Shown: piece after piece, positions 57,436 through 64,000 of the stretch | Numbering within the stretch: the first letter of the stretch is position 1 | How the letters are laid out: each line of letters starts with the position of its first letter | Assembly: GCA_030789695.1 (NCBI GenBank) | Contig: CM061141.1 | Coordinates: 167,655,079 to 167,719,078 of the forward strand | DNA length: 64,000 bases | Direction of reading: 5' to 3' | DNA from: Scilla litardierei | Taxonomy: Eukaryota; Streptophyta; Magnoliopsida; Asparagales; Asparagaceae | Program-made: the position numbers and the translations under genes | The notes under the pieces: model-generated | What the model was told of the DNA's origin: nothing | The model's input: the letters and a program-made list of their open reading frames with translations, nothing else | Database searches by the model: none

Positions 57436-57535
57436 CTAGGCGAGTATCATTTCGTCGCCTAGTCTCTTTTACGCTTACAACAAGCAAATGGCCTAAAGCA
57501 TGGCCTAAACCCTAGGAGGCAAGTTTCACTTGCCT
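57436..57535. repeat. Hairpins in the solo LTR
   Basis: CTAGGCGA/TCGCCTAG (57436-57462, 8 bp) and AGGCAAG/CTTGCCT (57517-57535, 7 bp) are perfect. Further ones lie at 57174-57189 (GGCATA/TATGCC), 57188-57202 (CCCAC/GTGGG) and 57229-57245 (GTTGG/CCAAC). A phrase CGCTTCTGG...CACGAGCCAGG occurs twice, near 57133 and 57249. Confidence 0.7.
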
Positions 57536-58009
57536 AGCACCGGGAATGACGATTACGAAGGTTCGTCTTGCGGATGCTAATCTACGGGGGAAATCGCTGT
57601 TATGGGGAAACAAACATCAAACAACATGAAATTTCATTAGGGTTTCTTAAAAATACAAATAGGTTATAAAACGTCAAGAGATCGATTTCTTACCGTGAGG
57701 AGGCGGAAGAAACACTCCGGAGAACCCTAGGACCAGATCTGGAAACGAAAGGAGAAGTTTGGAGAACTAGGGTTTTTGGGGGATTTTGGGGGTTTGATGG
57801 AGATTTGGGGAAGATGAGAGGTAGAATGAGTGGAGGGTGAGTTTGGATGATGGATCTTGGGTTTGGGATGAAGGAATGAGGGCTTGAGGTAGAAGGGGGC
57901 TCAATGGGGGAGGATTTAGGGTTTTAGGTCGAGTGGAGGAAGAAGAAAACGTTTGGGAGGGGTATAAATAGGTTGGGCTGGCGGTTGCCCAGAAATTAGG
58001 GTTTTAACA

Positions 58010-58440
58010 CAGATTAGTCGGTCAAAGAGCAACCACTGACCGACTAGTTTGGCAACTAGTCGGTCGGTCGACCAACGCAGACCGACTAAGTGTAAACAGT
58101 AACCTCTGAACGAAAATGGGATTTAGAATTAGTCGGTCGAAGAACAAATACTGACCGACTAGTTTAACATCTAGTCGGTCGATGAACGTTCTTAGACCGA
58201 CTAAGAGTGAACAGTATAGATACTAAAATTTAGTTGAAGAGTTAGTCGGTTAAAGAAGCATTGCTGACCGACTAGTTTGCAACCTAGTCGGTCAACCAAC
58301 GTTCTTAGACCGAATAACGATAAACAGTAACTCCTGAATAATTTAGAAAGCCAACTAGTCGGTCCAAGAAGGATTGTCGACCGACTGGATCGTCATCTAG
58401 TCGGTCGGTGCCCCTTCTTACACCGGCTAATAAGCACCAA
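58010..58440. repeat. ~113-bp tandem repeat of TAGTCGGTC / GACCGACTA arms
   Basis: Four units start at TAGTCGG 58015, 58130, 58243 and 58356. Each contains two pairs of inverted arms TAGTCGGTC and GACCGACTA; the first pair in unit 1 is a perfect 10-bp stem. Units are diverged. They lie in U3, about 50 bp upstream of the TATA-like site on the minus strand. Confidence 0.88.
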
Positions 58441-58705
58441 AAGTTCCGATACGGAGCGCGGGGCCCTGGGATCGATTCCTAAGACTCCTAGGCTTGATCT
58501 AATAGTAAGATACGACCGTTATGAAGTCCGTCACGAATGACATACTTCGAAAATCGACGATCCTAAGGAAGAAACAAGAATACACGACGAAACGAGCGAA
58601 AATGAAAGTCACTGAGACGAAAACCACGCATGAGGAGAAAATCCACCAAAACATATATTATATTATAATAAATCCAGATACATGAAAACCAGTCGTTACA
58701 GTACG

Positions 58706-59500
58706 GTATGCCCACAATGCCTCGGGAAGATGCATGCTCCAATGCTTCCTTGATGGATTCACCGTCTTTTGGAGTAAGTTCTTGATTTTCCCGATTCGCC
58801 AACTACGCTTGTCCATTGGTTTGGGGGTGGTATGGTGTAAAAACCTTGTGTTTCACCACAAACTTCTTCATTAAGCTTGCGAAGAGGCGGTTGCAGAAAT
58901 GTGAACCTCCGTCGCTTATCATTGCTGTTGGCATCCCAAATCGTGCGAAAATGTTTTCCTTTATGAATTTAAGCACGATAGCCGCATCATTGGTCCTACA
59001 AGGAATAGCCTCCACCCATTTAGATACATAATCTATATGATTATAGAAAGCAAAATATATGTGTACCCAGAAGATGGGAGAAATGGCCCCATAAAATCAA
59101 TTGCCCAAATAATCGAAAATTTCTAATTCAAGAATGGGGTTTAACTGCATCATATTTCTTTTAGTAATTACCCCCAACTTTGTTCAAGCTAAGTACGATT
59201 TACAATATGTATAAGTGTCCTTAAACATGCTAGGCCAATAAAAACCACATTGTAGAGTTTTTGCTACGGTCTTTTGGGCCAAAAAAGGACCACCACACAC
59301 CCCCTCATGGCAAAAATGTAAAACTATATCAAACTCATGGTCGGGTATGCATCTCCTTACTATTTGGTCATTACAATACTTGTAAAGGTAAGGATCATCA
59401 AAAAAGAAAGATTTTACCTCAAAGATGAACCTTTTGTAATCTTGGCGAGACCAAGTAGACGGACGGTGACCAAGTAATTTATGATGTCGGCATACCATGG
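58706..59500 (-). pseudogene. Athila integrase core and zinc region, broken
   Basis: On the minus strand a zinc-binding region is partly readable (CHEGVCGGPF, QCGFYWPSMFKD), with one expected His changed. DFMGPFLPSSGY near 59095, MISDGGSHFCNRLF near 58915 and the NGQA/LANRE junction near 58800 mark the D, D and E positions of the core. A stop lies at the E region and frameshifts near 59040-59180 and 58790. LPEALWAYRT leads into the insertion point of the solo LTR. Confidence 0.88.
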
Positions 59501-60070
59501 GAGTGTGTGGGATATCGCAAAAAGATGTTCGTCAGGGAACGAATCATTCAATGGGATGGTTGCGGCTCCATGCTCATCGTTAACCGTGAAAGGTGATCGA
59601 CAACATGATTTTTCGCTCCCTTCTTGTCCTTGATGGCGATGTTGAATTCCTACAAGAACAAAATCCAACGGATTAGTCCTAGGCTTGGCGTCTTTCTTGG
59701 AAAGAAGATATTTAAGAGCGGCATGGTCGGTGAAGATTGTAATTGGGAATCCCAATATGTATCTCCTAAATTTCTCTAACGCGAATACAACAGCTAAAAG
59801 CTCCTTCTCCATGGTGGTGTAGTTTCGTTGAGCTTCATTCAAGCTCTTTCTTGCATAGTAAATCACCACGGGGACATTGTCCTTGCATTGTCCAAGCACG
59901 GAACCAACCGCATAGTCACTAGCATCGCACATGATTTCGAAGGGTGATGTCCAATCTGGCAACTGAAGAATAGGTGAACATGTGAGCAAAATTTTCAACT
60001 TCTCAAAAGAAAGTTGACAATCATTTTTCCAAGCAAAATATGCATCATTTTTCAAAAGCATGCAAAGAGG
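59501..60070 (-). pseudogene. Athila RNase H, frameshifted at the end
   Basis: Contains FEIMCDASDYAVGSVLGQ, TTMEKELLAVVFALEKF and ITIFTDHAALKYLL, which carry the acidic RNase H residues. A frameshift near 59690 spoils the link to integrase; the reading returns with SFPDEHLFAISHTLPWYADI near 59510-59560. Confidence 0.88.
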
Positions 60071-60873
60071 CTGAGATATAGAACTAAAACTTTTATGAAC
60101 CTCCGATAAAAACCTGCATGCCCAAGAAATGATCGAATATCTCTTACACATCGATGAGTGGGTAGCTTTTCTATTACCTCGATCTTGGCTTTATCAATGT
60201 GCATACCTTCCTTGGATACAATATGACCGAGGACTAAGCCTTCGGTGGCCATGAAATGGCATTTCTCCCAATTCAAGAGAAGGTTTTTCTCGATACATCG
60301 ATCTAACACCAAAGCCAAGTTAGATAAACAATTATTAAATGTGCTACCATACACAGAGAAATCATCCATGAATACCTCCACAATCTTTTCAACCATATCA
60401 TGGAAAATGCTAAGTATACAACGTTGAAAGGTTGCGGAGGCATTACATAGGCCAAATGGCATCCTCTGGAATGCAAAAGTGCCAAAAGGACAAGTGAAGG
60501 TGGTCTTCTCTTGTTCTTCGGGTGCTATTTCTATTTGATAATATCCGGAGTAGCCATCAAGGAAGCAATAATACTCGTGTCCGGCCACTCTCTCTAGGAT
60601 TTGATCTAGAAATGGGAGAGGGAAGTGGTCTTTAAGGGTAATATAATTTATCTTCCTATAGTCAATGCACATGCGCCATCCCGTGGTGGCTCGCATGGGG
60701 AATAACTCATTGTTCTCATTTTTAATTACTGTTACGCCCGATTTCTTAGGTACAACTTGAATGGGGCTAACCCATCTACTATCGGTAATAGGGTATATAA
60801 TACCTGCATCAAGAAGCTTAAGGATTTCACCCTTTACCACTTCCTTTAGGTTAGGATTTAACCTACGTTGCAT
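60071..60873 (-). pseudogene. Athila reverse transcriptase
   Basis: Open from RRLNPNLKEVVKGEILKLL through SRWVSPIQVVPKK, WRMCIDYRKIN, FPLPFLDQILERVAG, TFAFQRMPFGLCNASATFQ and the catalytic VFMDDFSVYG near 60355, to LGHIVSKEGM and FLGHAGFYRRFIK. This is the normal gypsy RT order with the FMDD active site common in Athila-like elements. A frameshift near 60070-60110 separates it from the RNase H connection. Confidence 0.93.
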
Positions 60874-61389
60874 TTCTCTAGTGGGTTTGGTTTCATCCTC
60901 TACGTAGATGTGGTGCTTGCAAATTAGGGGGTCAATACCTTTAATGTCGGCAATTGTCCAACCAATTGCCCCCTATGCGTTTTAAGCACTTCTAACAATT
61001 GCATTTCTTGCTTATTAGAGAGTTTAGAGGATATTATTAGAGAGTTTAGCGTTTTAAGCACTTCTAACCCTTTACCACTTCCTTTGGTATGACGTGACCA
61101 ACGGTAGCGGCTCAAAATATGGCATCCACTTAGTCACCACGCTAACTTCCTACGAAAAACACTCGGTGTCAGTATTTTCACAAAAATGATCAACAAAATT
61201 AAGCGCCTCAACAAACTCCGCATCGAAATGCTCTTCAACTAGAGGCTCAATCATGCAAGCATCCTCAAACTCACTATCCCCCAATGGCAACTTACAAGCA
61301 TTGAAAATGTTTAAGTCAAGTGTCATGTTGCCAAACGAGATTTTAAGTTGACCATCCCTACAATTGATTGTAGCATTGCTCGTAGCTAG
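60874..61389 (-). pseudogene. Protease-RT linker with a small duplication
   Basis: The minus strand reads an acidic linker (EDACMIEPLVEEHFDAEFV near 61220-61270) and SSKLSNKQEMQLLEVLKTH near 60985-61030, usual before Athila RT. The bases GCGTTTTAAGCACTTCTAAC occur at about 60977 and again near 61043, and LEVLKT appears twice, so a short segment has been duplicated. CCCTTTACCACTTCCTTT also occurs twice (near 60830 and 61065). Confidence 0.7.
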
Positions 61390-61718
61390 GAATGGTCTAC
61401 CTAAGATGATGGGGTTGGTGTTTTGGTTTGAGGTCCAAGGATGTCCAACACGACAAAGTCCACCGGGCAGTAAAATTTGTCCACTTGGACGAGCACGTCC
61501 TCTATGCTACCCTTGGGGACCTTGATAGATCTATCGGCCAATTGGAGAATAATGGGTGTTGATTTCAATTCTCCAAGTCTTAATTGCACATACAAGTTAT
61601 ATGGCAAAATGTTAACACTCGAACCTAAATCTAGGAGGGCTTGCCCTATTTTTTGGGTTCCTATGATGCATGTGATTATAGGTGAGCCGGGATCCTTGTA
61701 TTTAGGAGGGGTGTTATG
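61390..61718 (-). pseudogene. Athila aspartic protease
   Basis: On the minus strand SPIITCIIGTQKIGQALLDLGSS is readable as GQALLDLGSSVNILPYNLY near 61640-61590, with the catalytic Asp in DLG. LQLADRSIKVPKGSIEDVL and VDFVVLDI follow. A stop and frameshift lie between the gag end at 61719 and this part. Confidence 0.85.
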
Positions 61719-63535
61719 TTACACGATAGCACTAACTTGTTGCGTTAGGAAGGCCTTTTTCTTAACACTAACATTCCTCTTAACGGTGCACAAATATTTT
61801 AAAATTTTGGCATATACTGGAATTTGATTTATTGCATCAAGAAGAGAAATATTAATTTGACATTTTTGAAATATTTCGCTGATTTCGGATTGAAACTTAT
61901 CTTTCCATGGATGTTGAAGCCTTTGAGGGAATGGTGCGGGAGGGATGTACGGCTCGGGCTCTTCAATGACGATCTCTTCGGAATGGTTGCCTTTGTCCGA
62001 TCTTCCCTCTTGCACCTCTTCATTTGTAGTGGCTTCATTCTCCATAACTATCTCCGCCTCGACTCTCGTTGGCTCCGGCTTCTCAATTTCCCGACCACTC
62101 CTCCAAGTTGTCACCGCTTGACAAGACTTGACGTTGGATCCCCCTGATGAAGAATTCATGTTCGGGTTGGGGAGTGGTTGTATCGGAAGCTTGCCATTCT
62201 CTAGAGTTGCCGCAAGGTTCGCCATATTCTCGTTGAGTTGTTGAAATTGTTGTTGGTGTTGTGCTTGGGTTTGTTGTAGTTGTTGACATTGTTGGAAGTT
62301 GGCTTGATTTTGCATTGTTTGCATTTGGATGAATTGTTGCAATGTGTTGCTCAAAGATTGCACTTGTGGCTCATTTGTTTCATCCCTCCTCATTTGGATG
62401 CCTTGTTGATTGTTGTTGTTGAAGGGTGGACGATACGATGGTTGAGCTTGTTGTTGTCTTTGGGGTCCCCAATTCAAACTCGGGCTATTCCTCCAACTCG
62501 GGCCTTGATTGTGGGAATTGTTGTATCCTTGCCCTTGGTTGGAGTTTGCCACATAATTCACTTAAGTGGGGTCTTGAAGCACGTCCTTCGCTATCGGTAG
62601 GTTGGGACATTGGTTAATGCTATGGTCTACGCTACTGCAAAGATTGCATATCCCTTCATTGCCAACTGTCACGGCCTTCACTCCTTTCAACTGCAACCCC
62701 TCTAGTCTCTTGCAAATGATGGCCTCCATTCTTGATTCTAAGGCTTCCTCTTGGGTCAATGTAAGGAGATCTCCACGGGCCAAAGGTTGACGTAATTCTC
62801 TTCTCTCAGATTCGGGAGTCGCCTCCCAACTTCGTGCATTCTTTGCTATGGACTCTAAGTAGTCACATGCTTCCTCCGGTGTCTTATCCAAGAATTCCTC
62901 ATTGCACATCATTTCCACGAATTGCTTCATAGATGGGATGAGTCCGTCGTAAAAGAAACCGATGAGACGGTATTCATCAAATCCATGGTGTGGACATGCT
63001 AGTAGCAACTCCTTGAACCTTTCTCAAGTGATATCAAAGCTTTCATTTGGCTTCTGAGAAAAGTTTGCCATTTGCCACTTTAATCCTTGAGTCTTGTGCA
63101 AGGGAAAAAACTTTTTCAGAAATTCAGCTTGCATTGCCAACCAGGAGTTAATAGTATGAGGAGGTATAGCATTAAACCAATTTTTAGCTTTATCCTTTAA
63201 AGAAAAAGGAAACAGTTTAAGGTAAATGGTTTCATTGCTAGCCTTCCCATAAGAACATGTGAGGCATACATCTTCAAAATCCTTTATGTGTAGATAAGGG
63301 TTCTCCTTCTCTACACCATGAAAAGTGGGAAGAATTTGAAATATCCCAGGTCTTGGGCTAAAGGAATTCGCATCGGCTGGAAGCACAATGCATGAGCCGG
63401 TAGCAGACCTACTCGGTCTCAACACATATCTCAAACTTCGATCATCCACATGTTGAGAGTGATCGTCCTCACTATGATTGGTGTTGTCATTACCGTTGGT
63501 GTTGGTATTGTTATCGGCCATGTTTGTGTTTCTTA
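61719..63535 (-). pseudogene. Athila gag, broken by stops
   Basis: Probable start MADNNTNTNGN at 63519 (the frame is open further upstream). The capsid region contains LPTFHGVEKENPYLHIKDFE, LFPFSLKDKAKNWF and FFPLHKT, then a stop near 63024 within SFDIT. It resumes at 63008 with LIGFFYDGL and the knuckle CNLCSSVDHSINQC (CX2CX4HX4C) near 62645-62605. Another stop lies at 62562. A long Gln-rich stretch (residues around QQCQQLQQTQAQHQQQ) and an acidic end follow to 61719. Confidence 0.9.
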
Positions 63536-63747
63536 CTAGCCGATGTGTTCGAGGAGTCCTTAACCACATAAACTAGACAATTGAGTTCAAGCAAAAACTT
63601 TCCAATATTAACCTAATTTTTATAGTTTTGATGATTATATAAATTGAAAAACAAACTCGGATATCCACAATGAGTATAGACAATAAAATGGAAAGATCTC
63701 ACCAAATTTTCACGACAAAAACCAAAGTGTGAAATAAAGATACGTCG

Positions 63748-63765
63748 TCCCCGGCAACGACACCA
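63748..63765 (-). other. Primer-binding site, Athila type (variant)
   Basis: The minus strand reads TGGTGTCGTTGCCGGGGA, two bases different from the PBS at 35881, seven bases after the LTR end at 63773. Confidence 0.88.
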
Positions 63766-63772
63766 ATTTGCT

Positions 63773-64000
63773 TGACTCTCCCTTAAAGGTGATACTCGCA
63801 AGTGTACGAGGTCAGCAAATAATATACCCGATAAGTACGGGATCGTATCCACAGAGACGGAACTAATCTGCAAATTCACACAAATAGTCAGAGCATGTAA
63901 AGAATGGTTGAGGCTTCTAACCACCCTATGGGGGTGAATGATTGTTTGGATAAATTGTTTATCTAAATACCCTAGAGTTAGGGTAATGTCCTAAGGTTTG
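63773..64000 (-). mobile_element. 5' LTR of Athila-like element, cut by window edge
   Basis: The 228 bp match 52849-53075 with few differences (for example ccggaaa versus ccttaaa near the end), which identifies the second LTR of the same element. The remainder is outside the window. Confidence 0.93.

Larger units (their letters stand above)
56290..58700 (-). mobile_element. Solo LTR, gypsy (Tekay/Del-like) type
   Basis: Plus-strand ends are TGTCACGACCC and AGTCGTTACA. The target duplication GTACG lies at 56285-56289 and 58701-58705. Joining the flanks restores the integrase reading WAYRT-TYKT. There is no interior, so this is a solo LTR of 2411 bp left by LTR-LTR recombination. On the minus strand the order is palindromic repeats (58440-58015), a TATA-like CCTATTTATACC (57961-57972), a leader with AACCCTAGTTCTCC, then hairpins, supporting minus orientation. 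Confidence 0.92.

Noticed and set aside
1..64000. tRNA or rRNA genes
   Set aside because: The only tRNA-like matches are short primer-binding sites next to LTRs; no cloverleaf or rRNA segment was recognised by eye.

Overview
The window is a gene-poor stretch of a flowering-plant nuclear genome, made almost entirely of nested LTR retrotransposons and tandem repeats. Four things point to this: plant-type Ty1/copia and Athila-like Ty3/gypsy elements, plant primer-binding sites, a ~147-bp satellite, and a short nuclear copy of the plastid gene psbD. I see no intact host gene. Nearly every open frame is retroelement-derived or a shadow.

Layout. 1-1980: 5' end (partial gag, PBS, LTR) of a minus-strand Sirevirus-like copia element, inserted into the 3' non-coding end of a plus-strand relative whose 3' LTR is 3130-4951. 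4952-6396: 5' leader and short LTR of a minus-strand copia element, with a GC-rich hairpin array. 6397-10051 and 16488-19504: one ~147-bp satellite array split by a degraded copia element (10052-16487, target duplication CATTT). 19505-29268: three LTR-like copies alternating with non-coding spacers in ~3.7-kb units. 29269-33035: plus-strand Sirevirus-like remnant (LTR, PBS, broken gag). 33036-46504: LTR of a minus-strand Sirevirus-like element, split by a complete non-autonomous Athila-like element (33989-45763, target duplication CTTTG) that has gag, protease and an extra ORF but no reverse transcriptase. 46505-49400: deleted interior of that minus element with the psbD fragment. 49400-50676: 3' part of a plus-strand LTR. 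50677-52640: broken gypsy-type transposon ORF. 52849-64000: minus-strand Athila-like element with gag, protease, RT, RNase H and integrase, all mutated. A 2.4-kb solo LTR (target duplication GTACG) sits in its integrase.

The most interesting signal is a layout shared by LTRs of unrelated families. A cluster of 8-14 bp palindromes lies upstream of the TATA box. A chain of short hairpins lies in the later, presumably transcribed part of the LTR. In three families the hairpins keep a constant loop (14, 9 or 16 nt) while the stems differ and stay complementary. One palindrome, ACAGTCGACTGT, occurs in both copia and gypsy LTRs. In the non-autonomous Athila element the palindrome cluster recurs in front of an internal TATA box that precedes the extra ORF.

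All calls come from reading the sequence. No alignment, folding or database search was run, so lineage names and some element edges are provisional.
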